DNA of 64,000 nt from Legionella antarctica (GTDB taxonomy: Bacteria; Pseudomonadota; Gammaproteobacteria; Legionellales; Legionellaceae): assembly GCF_011764505.1 (NCBI RefSeq), contig NZ_AP022839.1:1037001-1101000 (forward strand), read 5' to 3'. Position numbers and translations under genes: made by a program. The notes under the pieces were generated by a model, which saw only the letters and a list, made by a program, of their open reading frames with translations, did no database searches and was not told where the DNA came from. This document shows, piece by piece, positions 10,032 to 18,918 of the stretch (positions are counted from its first letter, which is position 1; every line of letters starts with the position of its first letter).

Positions 10032-10256
10032 GTTGTATCATCTATAAAAATTAAAAGTTGGATTATACACCAAAATGAAAAAATAAAACATTTCTTGTTT
10101 ATTGTTGGGCCATAATTTTAGTAGTAATCAACAAATTTATGGGTATAGCAGAAGAAATTCATTATTTTATTGCTCTACTATAACACTTGGATTTCAATCA
10201 AAATTGCCTAAATCGGACGTAACCTGTTTGTTTTAAAGGCATTTAAAAAGATGATC

Positions 10257-11171
10257 CTAAACAATATCCAAAGATTTAATTTGCACCTTGTCTTTCTCAA
10301 GGGTAGCCCCTATAAATGAGTACTCAGGAATTTCAATCCAGGTTGTTGAATCTTCAGTTAATGGTTCGGATGAAATAATAATACTGTTTTTATTTTTTCC
10401 CATTTTCATTTTATATCCTTCGTCATCGAAGCCATAACTCTCACCATGGGTATACCAAAGTGAGTGATAAATCATATGAGGGGATAATAATTGTTTGGCA
10501 GAGTAATGCCCATAATTTAGTACAAAGCGTGTTGCTACTATAAATGAGCCATTTGATATAAAAAAGTTAAGTGGCGATGAAAGCGTAATGCTGTGTTTCT
10601 TTCGTATGAATACCAATCTGTCGATCAACGAAAGAATACCATCAAAAATATCATTGACACCCAGCACTTTCTTTTCTGGTAACAGGGACAGGAATAAAGC
10701 ATACATCCATTCGCTATCAGTAGTACCCCTGATCTGTTTTTTAAATTCAGGCTTTGAGTAAGATGCAATTTCATAACGAATATCCTCAAATCCAGCAAGC
10801 GAGCCATTATGGGCAAAAGCAATAGTCGTGTTATCAAAAAGAAAAGGATGAACGTTTTCCTTAGATACAACACTTTTATCGCTATACTCTACTCCCCGTA
10901 TGTGAGCAATAAGGCACCGAGATTTTACTTTCATTGATATACTTTTAAGATTTTCGTCATAAAAAGGGAGGTAGTTACTACGATATAAAAAGGGAAGCTC
11001 CGAGCTATAAAAAGAGTCATCCCAAGCAGCCATCCCAAAACCAGCAAGATTTAACATCATATGGGGCATTAATTTAGGATTATAACTCTGGGTTATTAAA
11101 GAATTATCAGGATTGTACAATAATTCGTCAATTTTGATTGGTTTTCCTAAATAGGACAGAACGCGACACAT
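10257..11171 (-). CDS. Class-II glutamine amidotransferase domain protein (GATase_4/YafJ-EgtC-like)
   Basis: The product begins MCRVLSYLG, which places Cys2 as the N-terminal nucleophile expected after Met removal in class-II (Ntn) amidotransferases. It continues with an AHIRG motif, FAHNGSL (the asparagine/glycine oxyanion loop) and GTTDSEW, all diagnostic of the YafJ/EgtC-like family. At 304 residues it is a stand-alone domain, so the acceptor substrate is unknown. Its ribosome site (AAGGA) lies within the last codons of the upstream gene and the ATG starts only three bases after that stop, so the two are translationally coupled. It probably hydrolyses a gamma-glutamyl amide. Confidence 0.88.
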   Translation of the reverse strand: MCRVLSYLGKPIKIDELLYNPDNSLITQSYNPKLMPHMMLNLAGFGMAAWDDSFYSSELPFLYRSNYLPFYDENLKSISMKVKSRCLIAHIRGVEYSDKSVVSKENVHPFLFDNTTIAFAHNGSLAGFEDIRYEIASYSKPEFKKQIRGTTDSEWMYALFLSLLPEKKVLGVNDIFDGILSLIDRLVFIRKKHSITLSSPLNFFISNGSFIVATRFVLNYGHYSAKQLLSPHMIYHSLWYTHGESYGFDDEGYKMKMGKNKNSIIISSEPLTEDSTTWIEIPEYSFIGATLEKDKVQIKSLDIV

Positions 11172-11174
11172 GGT

Positions 11175-12209
11175 TTATTCCTTAACTTGTAATTCCAGTC
11201 GTTCATGGGTTAGCCTTACGGTTTGGTTATTTAGATTCAATTGTAACGAAACTACATAACGACAAATCAGATCAAAAAATTTATACCAAAAATGAAGGTT
11301 TTCCCTAGCGATTTGTTTGAGATAGTTTGCTGGAATTTCTAACAATACGACCAGATCATTAGTGATGTAATGAAACAACTCGGTATGGTTATCAATTGAA
11401 GATATGGGGCAAATCAAGGTGTTTGGACCAAGTACTGCGAATCGGCTTTTTTTTCCCTTGGAGTTTATATTTAATTGAACCGAGCCACTCACAATAAAGT
11501 ACAAAGAACTATTTGTATCATCCACATGGATTAAACCAGTGTGTTTATTCATCACAATTTGCTTGGCATGCTCCAGTAAATTGCAAAACTCAGTTTTAGA
11601 AAAAACTGCAAATACAGATAAACTATATAAATAGTCAAATTCCTTTATAGAATATTCTGATAAAATCAGGTTTTGGTCCTCATGGCCAGCGTTCAAAGCA
11701 GATATTGAATGTCTTTCAATAGACTGTTTTTGAATCAGCTGTGAAATTGTTCTGCACATTTGCCCTTGCCTGCTTATAACCTCCTCTATAACAGAACGAT
11801 TAATTAAATATCTAATCTCAGGTTTAACCAGAAAAAATGCGTCAAAACATTGCTTGCTTATAAAAAAACAACACAAATGCTTTGTAGCGGTAACTGTTGC
11901 CGTACAAGGAGAATCATCCAATAAACTTACTTCGCCAAAGAAATCTCCACGTCTGAGTCGTTTCAGTTCATTATTACCTTCCCCGAGCATATTTACTGAA
12001 ACTTTTGCTTCACCATTGATTAGAACATAAAGACCTGTTCCGGGTTTTCCTTGTCTTAAAATATGCTGGCCAGATTGGTATTCAATGAGTTCTCCATAGG
12101 ACTCAAGCTCATGTATTTGACTCTCATCAAGATATTTGAAGGGTTTCACTGCATTTATTGCATTTTTGATTTTTCTCTCATCTTTGTGAAACGCCTTGTT
12201 CAATACCAT
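11175..12209 (-). CDS. Double cyclic-nucleotide-binding domain protein
   Basis: Residues about 25-140 form a cNMP-binding domain (GKPGTGLYVLINGEAKV, then the phosphate cassette FGEVSLLDDSPCTATV with the expected Arg replaced by Cys). Residues about 195-310 are a second, degenerate copy (SSLYFIVSGSVQLNI) lacking a clear cassette. No DNA-binding or kinase domain is visible, so it is likely a sensor or scaffold. It is the first gene of a two-gene operon with the class-II amidotransferase. The Arg-to-Cys change in the cassette raises the possibility of altered or lost nucleotide binding. Confidence 0.85.
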   Translation of the reverse strand: MVLNKAFHKDERKIKNAINAVKPFKYLDESQIHELESYGELIEYQSGQHILRQGKPGTGLYVLINGEAKVSVNMLGEGNNELKRLRRGDFFGEVSLLDDSPCTATVTATKHLCCFFISKQCFDAFFLVKPEIRYLINRSVIEEVISRQGQMCRTISQLIQKQSIERHSISALNAGHEDQNLILSEYSIKEFDYLYSLSVFAVFSKTEFCNLLEHAKQIVMNKHTGLIHVDDTNSSLYFIVSGSVQLNINSKGKKSRFAVLGPNTLICPISSIDNHTELFHYITNDLVVLLEIPANYLKQIARENLHFWYKFFDLICRYVVSLQLNLNNQTVRLTHERLELQVKE

Positions 12210-12424
12210 GGATTTATGCCCCCTGAAATTAATGACAAGTTGCTGATTAACTCTTTACTGTCTATAACAATTATAGTATTAATTCGTATTGTTTTATAAT
12301 GTAGGTATGTATATTCTCAGCAGAGCTCGGAATCCAGGCAAAGAAATAACGGATTGATACTGCTCTTATCTCACAGCAACTTTGCTAAAACCGACTTTTT
12401 CAAAAAGTTCCATCGTCTGGTTTA

Positions 12425-12634
12425 TTATATAAAATTCTGAACTAATCCTGGGTTCTGTGAACCAGTTTCATTAATTACTTGAAAACAAGGAGTGAGATGA
12501 TACTCAGACATTGGGGCAGAGTGTCGTAGGTATCCAAACCGTTTTAAAAAAGCTTCTATAAACTGATAGCGTTCATCTTTGCTTAAAGCAACGGTAAAGG
12601 CAATCGCTTGGCTTCCGCTTAAAAATGATTCCAA
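12425..12634 (-). pseudogene. Fragment resembling an integrase/transposase N-terminus
   Basis: The 69-codon frame begins FLSGSQAIAF and continues KDERYQFIEAFLKRFGY, which resembles the N-terminal helix region of integrase-catalytic (rve) transposases. The expected helix-turn-helix and DDE parts are absent and the C-terminal 30 residues look unrelated. I read it as a truncated relic. The bases between 12210 and 12424 hold no gene that I can see. Confidence 0.35.
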
Positions 12635-12723
12635 TTGAGAAAGTATGGATCTGTCACTTTTTTAACCTATTTTGATTTTCAAGATGAACGTATTCCTACT
12701 GTGCAATACAGTATTCAAAATAA

Positions 12724-13092
12724 TTAACCTGTTCTATTCTCTTTTATCAGTGAAACGAGCTCCGGTGGCCCCCGAATGGTAAGTGTATTAAAGACTGTGG
12801 CTTGATTCCCAGGCTTTTTATTTATATGAGATAAAATTTTATCAATAACAGTAACATCGAAACTAGGTATACAGGTCCAATGCACTACAATCATTTTAGG
12901 CTCAATATCAATCGATTTTGAATCGATTCCATAATGAGTTAATTGATAGTCACGTGTTAAAGTAATCCGCTCTTTATTAAACTGGATGGGTTTTTGATGG
13001 ATTACCTGAGGATCATAACAAGAAAAGGCATACCCCAAGTCATTTATAAAGAGGGAACTTATAAAAAAAACAATGGATGTAATAATTTTCAT
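12724..13092 (-). pseudogene. Truncated secreted N-acetylmuramoyl-L-alanine amidase-like protein
   Basis: The 122-residue frame starts with a signal peptide (hydrophobic residues about 4-22, cleavage near YAF-SC). It then has LTRDYQLTHYGI and IEPKMIVVHWT, the typical entry into an Amidase_2 (AmpD-like) zinc domain. Straight after CIPSF the family sequence stops: the remaining 45 residues do not continue the fold and the other zinc ligands are missing. It appears to be an N-terminal remnant joined to unrelated or frame-shifted sequence. Confidence in the family is moderate. Confidence 0.45.
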
Positions 13093-13320
13093 ATTAAAGG
13101 AAGTGCATTATAAAAGTTAATGTAATCAACAATCATAATAGCATGATAACAGCAGCATATTAATAATCCCTTAATAAATTTGATTTATGATACTTTTGCC
13201 TGAAGTAAGGTACGCGGAGAATATTCATTATTTTAGATTTATTCTCTGTTTTTAACTTTTAATAATTGCCAAGCCAGATGTCTTGCTAAAGCATTATTAA
13301 ATCTAGTGAGGGAATGTAAC

Positions 13321-13971
13321 ATGCGGAAATTGCTTGTATCAGGGTTATTTGTTCTATTTACACTGCTATCCCCATTAGCTATTGCAGATAGCTATGGCGT
13401 TCATGAGGATCACCCATATGATTTTATAATCACCAAAGATGATTATAAGTTTTCTGAGATCTATCAAATTAAATCACCGTTAAAAGAAACGTACCCTGGC
13501 TCAGTGAAAAAAAGTTCATTCCGTATTCGCACCAACTATGATTTATCTAATGTAGATGGATGGCAAGCAACAGGCATTACACGAATCATTTCTCTAGGCT
13601 CTGTGTATCATTGGGCTAAAGACATTGATATCTATGATACTCGTGGAGTGCAAATTGGTTTGATTGACGGCGATTTAGCCACACTCGAATCAGCAAAATT
13701 TAACATTTATGAATATGATGAAGCAGGAAAAGCAACTCAAATTGGTGTTGCCTATGCCAATCCCGAGTTCAATCGATTTGTCATTTTGCCATCAAGCAGC
13801 AATCCTCACCCCATCGCAGAAATGAATCGAAACTTTAGCGACAATACCTGGAGTGTCTCAGTTCATTATCCAGAAAAAATTGATGATCGCATCGTCCGAA
13901 TTTTCGCTGGTTTTGTTGTAGATCACCAGGATAAATTTTTATCCAATGAAGAAGATGTAATCCAGGAATAA
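13321..13971 (+). CDS. Secreted protein of unknown function, possibly LURP-one/tubby-like fold
   Basis: The ATG at 13321 is preferred over the in-frame GTG at 13306 because GTGAGGG then serves as ribosome site and the protein begins directly with a signal peptide (MRKLLVSGLF... with cleavage near AIA-DS). The mature part of about 190 residues is beta-rich, with repeated strands of the form IYDTRGVQIGLIDGDL and FNIYEYDEAGKATQIG. That pattern recalls LURP-one-related or scramblase-like barrels; this is a weak resemblance and not an assignment. A short hairpin follows at 13995-14016. Confidence 0.7.
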   Translation: MRKLLVSGLFVLFTLLSPLAIADSYGVHEDHPYDFIITKDDYKFSEIYQIKSPLKETYPGSVKKSSFRIRTNYDLSNVDGWQATGITRIISLGSVYHWAKDIDIYDTRGVQIGLIDGDLATLESAKFNIYEYDEAGKATQIGVAYANPEFNRFVILPSSSNPHPIAEMNRNFSDNTWSVSVHYPEKIDDRIVRIFAGFVVDHQDKFLSNEEDVIQE

Positions 13972-13994
13972 AATGTTCAGCAGGTTGGGTCTTA

Positions 13995-14016
13995 AGGTTG
14001 GGTATTGACCCAACCT
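13995..14016. terminator. 9-bp hairpin with a flanking direct copy of one arm
   Basis: AGGTTGGGT (13995-14003), loop ATTG, ACCCAACCT (14008-14016). The left arm is also present as a direct repeat at 13982-13990. It lies 24 bases beyond the stop of the secreted-protein gene and at the end of a minus-strand remnant, so it may terminate both. Confidence 0.5.
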
Positions 14017-14233
14017 ACGGGGCCGGATCAGTATTCGAGATAATCTCTGATGTCAAAGGAGACTTCTCCCATAAACAATCCAAAGCTTTAGAGGTAGCCG
14101 ACTCAGTATCTTCATTAGCAAAAATCAATGCTTGCTCCAGAGATATTTCATTTTTAGTAAAGAAGCAATATCGGCCAACTCGGCCACGATGAGTTCGAAA
14201 ATTACTGTTTGGAGAGTTGAAGATATTCGGAAG
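14015..14233 (-). pseudogene. C-terminal remnant of an unidentified minus-strand gene
   Basis: Read on the minus strand, about 72 codons are open between two stops and give a natural-looking C-terminus (FRTHRGRVGRYCFF, ISLEQALIFANEDTES). No start codon or ribosome site is present and the frame is closed upstream by a TAG. The overlapping plus-strand frame reads as low-complexity and is less convincing. No family is recognised. Confidence 0.3.
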
Positions 14234-14276
14234 CTACTTGAATCAGATTTTGTTTCATTTGAGTGAGAAACAAATT

Positions 14277-14834
14277 ATGAAAGTTAAAAGTATGGAAACA
14301 GTACTTAATGGCATTGCAATGACGGAAGGTAATCATATTATTAAAAGAGCCATTACAAATAAGCAGACAATCAATCATGAAGGTTTAAAGGAGGGTCAAC
14401 CTACAGTTGAAATAATTTCTGCTTCAGATATTAGGCCAGAAAACATCTCTTGGCTTTGGGATGGATGGTTAGCTGCTGGTAAAATTCATATCTTAGGCGG
14501 TGCTCCGGGTACAGGGAAAACATCCATTGCTTTATCTCTAGCTAGTATTATTAGCCAGGGAGGGCAATGGCCAGATGGATCGAGCGCACCGCAGGGAAAT
14601 ATTTTAATTTGGAGTGGTGAAGATGATCCTCGGGATACGCTAGTACCGAGATTAACATTAGCCAATGCGGATTTATCACGGATATCATTTATCCAAAATG
14701 TTTTTTTGGGCAATAAAAAAAGAGCCTTTGATCCAGCTACCGATCTTATATTCTTAAGACAAACCATAGAAACAAAAGGTAATGTCAGATTATTAATCAT
14801 TGACCCTATTGTTTCTGCTGTAGCTGGGGACAGT
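14277..14834 (+). pseudogene. AAA (RepA/RecA-like) ATPase, 3' part lost to an IS256 relic
   Basis: From the ATG at 14277 the frame encodes ENISWLWDGWLAAGKIHILGG, a Walker A (GAPGTGKTS), IWSGEDDPRDT and a Walker B strand (LLIIDPIVSAV). This is the AAA_25/RepA-like helicase family found on prophages, plasmids and integrative elements. The coding sequence breaks after VAGDS, where the family normally continues with HKN; the next bases belong to an IS256-family gene on the other strand. About half of the protein is missing. It suggests that an integrative element once sat here. Confidence 0.75.
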
Positions 14835-15205
14835 TTGGCGTTTCTTCACTATCTCAGGTTCGAAGCTACTGTCACGGTCACGTGGTGTAGATAACTCAAA
14901 GCTTCCTGTGTCCGTCTTTATTGTTTTGGTTAATTTGCCGTTACGTCGATTAAGGAGATTATCTGATTTACAATCTGATAAATGAGAGTCCATTTCCCCC
15001 TCTAAGGCCGCTTCAAGGATTTTCTTGATGAGGGGCGTGAGAATACCACCTTTACCTGTTAATGATTGACCTAATTTCAGTTGCTCAATCGCTTCCGCTT
15101 GGAATTGACTAAAATCAAAATGTTCTAAATCTATTTCTTTATTATTCATGCTACAGCTCTCCTAATCATAAAATTATATCAATTTTTAGAGAGCTGACAC
15201 TCTTA
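14832..15205 (-). pseudogene. IS256-family (mutator) transposase, N-terminal fragment
   Basis: The frame starting at 15149 gives about 106 residues of a typical IS256 N-terminus (LTPLIKKILEAALEGEMDSHL, RRNGKLTKTIKTDTG, STPRDRDSSFEPEIVKKRQT). It then runs into the ATPase gene near 14832. The bases 15150-15205 up to the TGACACTC stretch are probably the IS left end. The catalytic DDE part is gone, so the fragment is immobile. Confidence 0.8.
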
Positions 15206-15605
15206 TTTGAACACTACCAGTATCGTGATGAATAAAATCATTTAAACCTCTTCAAGGATAAGCAAAAACGATAATTTCTTTTCACCATTAGTCCAAAGAA
15301 TCTTCACCGTGGTTATATTCCGTTTTTACGCTTCATCCCTTTATTATATGTTAAAAATCAATTTGTTACGCATAGATCCTTAAACATGCGAAAGGTGTGT
15401 ATTCATCTCTTTTTTAGTTTGATATTTTTTCATTTTCTTTATCTCATATTTATTTGATTTCTTTTCAATTTTTAAGTGCATTTTATGTTTGCACGTTTGT
15501 GACATATAGGTTTGAGGCATACGAGAGAGTTTTAGGTAAATCAAATGTAATCGATCTTGAATAACAAGGCATCGGATTAAAGAGTATTCATGAGTCCATA
15601 GATAC

Positions 15606-15776
15606 TTATCCAGCATTGCCGTTTAATATGACTGGAATTACTTTTGTTTTACCCTGTTTGATGATTGCTAACATTAATTTAAATTCTTTGGCATAAGGAG
15701 GGCAATTGGCTAAAAGCTCGTTCCCTTTGTGGCTACCTAACAGGACAATATAATCTACAGTCTGGTTCTCTAAAGT
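15606..15776 (-). pseudogene. TIR-like domain C-terminal remnant
   Basis: On the minus strand 56 codons between two stops encode VDYIVLLGSHKGNELL, then AKEFKLMLAIIKQGKTKVIPVIL. The hydrophobic strand, the acidic/aromatic helix and the GKTKVIPVIL strand match the second half of TIR/SEFIR-type domains. There is no start codon. The intact gene would have been a TIR protein, either host-interfering or NAD-cleaving; only this relic is left. The assignment rests on pattern only. Confidence 0.4.
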
Positions 15777-16034
15777 TTACAATTTGATGTATGGGCTCGT
15801 AAAATAGATTGGGAAGGCAGAGTTGACGCTGAACGTATTTGCACTTTACCTTCCAAGTACGTCTCTATGTCATCAGCAATAGTCGTTATATTTGCGACAT
15901 CGGGTTTATAAAAATTATGAAAAATGTAAGCTGTTTTCATTTATTGTCTGGTTGCAAGAACTTAGGTGAGAAATTATATCTTGTTCAATTAAACTTGGGT
16001 ACTGGTTTTTTAAAACACCTCATTGGCTTCGTGA
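15774..16034 (+). other. Gene-poor interval with an unassigned open stretch
   Basis: Bases 15774-15911 are open on the plus strand (FDVWARKIDWEGRVDAERI, then a hydrophobic end) but have no start codon. They look like a decayed coding piece of unknown family. From 15912 to 16034 I see no convincing gene. Likewise 15206-15605 holds only AT-rich sequence with no supported gene. Confidence 0.25.
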
Positions 16035-16168
16035 GTACGTCGGGGCCGTTTTATGACAACTTAGTTCCCTTGTTCTTGAACTAGTTAGGTACTATTGGGC
16101 GCTCTTGCACCTGCTCGATAAGTTTAAATTAATACCTCAAATGTGGTCTGAAAACTGCCCCGACGTAC
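16035..16168. repeat. 134-bp mini-element bounded by 18-bp inverted repeats
   Basis: GTACGTCGGGGCCGTTTT (16035-16052) is mirrored at 16151-16168 with 16 of 18 positions complementary. The 98 bases between have no coding capacity. This is either a MITE-like element or the collapsed ends of an unidentified IS. It lies immediately outside the IS21-family element. Confidence 0.5.
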
Positions 16169-16254
16169 ACATCAGGCCCTTTTGTCATGGGTCACGATTA
16201 CTAGCCCACCCTCTGGCCACTCAAAGTAGCCCACTTAGGGTAAATTTTTTTAAC

Positions 16255-17010
16255 TCACTTGTCATCTACTAAATTAAATTTCGGTATAAATTTTTTCCTG
16301 TATGACTCCCCATCAAGAACAATTCGATAAGCTTTATTTACGATACGATCTAATGCTGCGTTTGCCATAACCGGATCATAAAATAGCTCCATCCATCCTT
16401 CTATTTTACGGTTAGTAGTTATAATTAGCATAGAGTTTACATGGATAGCTGCTATTAAATCATACAGATCAGTGGACTGTTCTGGCGATAATGCTTTCAG
16501 CCCGAAGTCATCTAAAATAAGCACATCGTATCGTGAGTAACGTTTAAAAAGCGCAGTCCATGTTTCATCCGCTCTTGCTTGGTGGAACTGATTTAACAGT
16601 TCATTCGCTCTTATAAAGCAGACTTTTTTATGTCGTTGACATGCCATTAGACCCAGGGCTTGAGCCAGGTGAGTCTTTCCGGTGCCAACAGGTCCCATGA
16701 TGATGACATGGTTTTTTTCTTTGATAAACTTCCCTGTCATCAGGGTGCGGATGGCTTGTGTGACTTGTGTTGAATATCGAGCCAGTTCAAAATTTTCAAA
16801 ACACTGAGGCTCCTCAAATCGAGCTTGCCTTACACGCCCAGCAAGCAATTTTTGTTGACGAGCCTCATCCTCATCCTGAAACAACATTGAGAGCAACTCT
16901 TCATAAGAGAGGGACGCTGCGCGAGCCTGTTCTACTCTTGCTAGCAGTGTGTCTGGGATCCCTGTCAAACGTAGTTTTTTTGCAAGCTCTAACATATTGA
17001 TATCACTCAT
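16255..17010 (-). CDS. istB: IS21-family helper ATPase IstB (element A)
   Basis: The product has an AAA+ core with Walker A GPVGTGKTH and Walker B VLILDDFG, then TTNRKIEGW and the C-terminal ALDRIVNKAYRI, all standard for IstB. The ATG at 17010 (MSDINMLELAKKL) is chosen because it gives the family's usual 251 residues; the longer in-frame start would lie inside istA. The start overlaps the end of istA by 8 bases, so translation is coupled. IstB assists target capture by the IstA transposase. Confidence 0.92.
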   Translation of the reverse strand: MSDINMLELAKKLRLTGIPDTLLARVEQARAASLSYEELLSMLFQDEDEARQQKLLAGRVRQARFEEPQCFENFELARYSTQVTQAIRTLMTGKFIKEKNHVIIMGPVGTGKTHLAQALGLMACQRHKKVCFIRANELLNQFHQARADETWTALFKRYSRYDVLILDDFGLKALSPEQSTDLYDLIAAIHVNSMLIITTNRKIEGWMELFYDPVMANAALDRIVNKAYRIVLDGESYRKKFIPKFNLVDDK

Positions 17011-18550
17011 AATGAGCCTCCATCGTTGAGCTGTAATCACTTGCTGCGCGAATATAGGCAAAGTTCTCATGATTGGCCGAGCGCTTAGTGGAGAATGTTC
17101 TCGTGTCTTTTTTATCCAGGCCTTCCGTGAGGATTTTTTTCAATGATTGATGAGTATAATTATCAAATAAAATCGCGCGTAAACATGCATTTTCAAGGCG
17201 CTCATTACCGTATTCCTCAACCAAGCGGATGATAGCCTGGGCTTTTCTTAAGCTCGTTCTAGAGCCTTCAGCCAGTACCTTTGTGACCATTTCCTCCGTT
17301 GCCTGACCAATTGCTTTGGCCGCTTCAATACAAACGCCAGCAGTATTTTCTAAGTAATACTTTGCAGAATTATGGTAGTCATTGGGATCCGTTTCCCACT
17401 GTCCACGCCCGTAGTTACGAATATGGGTCTTAATCAAAGCATGATTCACATAGGCCTGAACGGTCTTCAAGCCAACTCTAATTTTAACCTTTGTCCCGAT
17501 ATGTATCGTTGGCACAGAATAAAAATTACCAGCAACAACAAAATGATGGTCACGATGAACTTGAGCATCCATCCAAATGGGCATATCAAAAGCGCCTGCT
17601 GGCAGTGGGTTTAATAAATTAAATTCTTCATTTTTAAATACGTCAATTGGCTTTTCACCAGTGGTACTGCAGATGACGTGCGATACCTTATTAGCGCACC
17701 AATCACGTGCAAAGGCGTTCATCGAGGCCAAATCATCATAGGTTATCCCCGCGATAACCTGTTCTTTTACCAATTGAACACTACGCTCAACCTTCCCCTT
17801 GTGCTCGGGCGTTCGAGCCTTCGCCGGATCGGCTATAAAGTCATAAAAGCGAGATAACTCTGCATAGGTTTCATTGACCGTTGGATCATAAATATGTGCT
17901 TTAATAATTCCCGATTTCAAATTGTCTAAAAGAATGCAGTTGGGCACGCCTCCAAAAAAATGAAAGGCATTGATATGGCTTTGCGCCCATGATTGCTGAT
18001 TTTGAGAATGTACAAACTCAACATATCGATACCGACTATGTGATAACGTCATAATAAAAGCGTATGTTTTTTTATTATTGATAAACCCAACAAACGCATA
18101 GTCAACTTGTGCTTCATGCCCAGGCTTTGTTAACAAATGTACCGTAGCCTTAGGCAACGAGGGGAAATGACGTTCAATATAACGACTAAGACTTCTTCGA
18201 CTGCTAACAAGACCATTATCGCTTAAAATTCGGTGTATCTGCATATGGGTAATCCACTTCTCAGTGAGGAGTGATGCTATTTTTTCGTGATGCGCCTCAA
18301 GTTCTTTTTCTGATTTATTGGGTCTGTTGTTGGCTGTAGTATTAACGATTTTATTATGTATCTGCAAAGCGATAACTTCGAGCTCATCATTGGAAATATC
18401 CTCCTGATAACCCAAATCCTTGGCCATTGAAACGTACTTGCGTATGCTCATTCGTGAAACGCTTAGAGACTTTTCAATATTGCGTTGAGTCATCCCTTTT
18501 TTGTGCTGATATAGCACCTCTCTAATTTCTGCCATTGTTTTAATCCTCAT
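17003..18550 (-). CDS. istA: IS21-family transposase IstA (element A)
   Basis: The 515-residue product has an N-terminal helix-turn-helix (KGMTQRNIEKSLSVSRMSIRKY) followed by an rve/DDE core (GHEAQVDYAFVG for the first Asp; LLDNLKSG for the second; PEHKGKVER for the Glu) and a C-terminal Mu-transposase-like barrel. The start at 18550 or the Met six codons in are both possible. Length and motif order are complete. Confidence 0.92.
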   Translation of the reverse strand: MRIKTMAEIREVLYQHKKGMTQRNIEKSLSVSRMSIRKYVSMAKDLGYQEDISNDELEVIALQIHNKIVNTTANNRPNKSEKELEAHHEKIASLLTEKWITHMQIHRILSDNGLVSSRRSLSRYIERHFPSLPKATVHLLTKPGHEAQVDYAFVGFINNKKTYAFIMTLSHSRYRYVEFVHSQNQQSWAQSHINAFHFFGGVPNCILLDNLKSGIIKAHIYDPTVNETYAELSRFYDFIADPAKARTPEHKGKVERSVQLVKEQVIAGITYDDLASMNAFARDWCANKVSHVICSTTGEKPIDVFKNEEFNLLNPLPAGAFDMPIWMDAQVHRDHHFVVAGNFYSVPTIHIGTKVKIRVGLKTVQAYVNHALIKTHIRNYGRGQWETDPNDYHNSAKYYLENTAGVCIEAAKAIGQATEEMVTKVLAEGSRTSLRKAQAIIRLVEEYGNERLENACLRAILFDNYTHQSLKKILTEGLDKKDTRTFSTKRSANHENFAYIRAASDYSSTMEAHYE

Positions 18551-18777
18551 CTCATAACAAATCCGTTAGTTATTGGTAATGACCAAACTAACACTGTTTA
18601 TTTGCTACTCAAAGTGGGACTCAGAGATGGCCATGGAGTGGGCCATTAATCGTGGCCAAACCCGACCTTTAGTGGGCTAGTAATCGTGGCCCATGACACC
18701 TTTAGTAGATTTTTTAAAAAATGGACAATTATAGTGTGGCTGAATAGTTAAACTTAGCATTTAAAAACTTAAGATCG

Positions 18778-18918
18778 TTATTTTTTATCTCTTCGCAACC
18801 ACGATTCAAGATAGCCTCGATCAATACTTTGAGAAATAACAGCGCCGTATTTCTCCACTTTGGGTTTAAGTAATTGACTTGCTTCATGCAACTGGTCTAC
18901 TTTTAACCAATCGGCGAT
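18778..18918 (-). pseudogene. In-frame C-terminal continuation after the amber codon
   Basis: Directly after the TAG that ends the NTAN1-like gene, the same frame reads IADWLKVDQLHEASQLL ... SIDRGYLESWLRRDKK and ends in TAA at 18778. The sequence is protein-like and helical. It is most simply the original C-terminus cut off by a CAG-to-TAG change; programmed readthrough is possible but unsupported. Confidence 0.6.

Larger units (their letters stand above)
16183..18698 (-). mobile_element. Complete IS21-family element A with 5-bp target duplication
   Basis: The ends are 27-bp inverted repeats (TGTCATGGG...GCCCAC at 16183-16209 and its complement at 18672-18698) with a single mismatch. Both flanks carry CCTTT (16178-16182 and 18699-18703), a 5-bp target duplication typical of IS21. 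Inside are an overlapping istA/istB pair with no visible lesion, so the element looks active. Confidence 0.93.

Noticed and set aside
13998..14192. Plus-strand 64-codon frame
   Set aside because: It begins inside a hairpin and reads poorly; the opposite strand over the same bases gives a more protein-like remnant.
15380..15616. Minus-strand 78-codon frame
   Set aside because: It overlaps the stop of the TIR-like relic in another frame, is Lys/Ile-biased by AT content, and has no recognisable family.
15839..16084. Plus-strand 81-codon frame
   Set aside because: It has low-quality composition, no ribosome site, and runs into the 134-bp inverted-repeat element.
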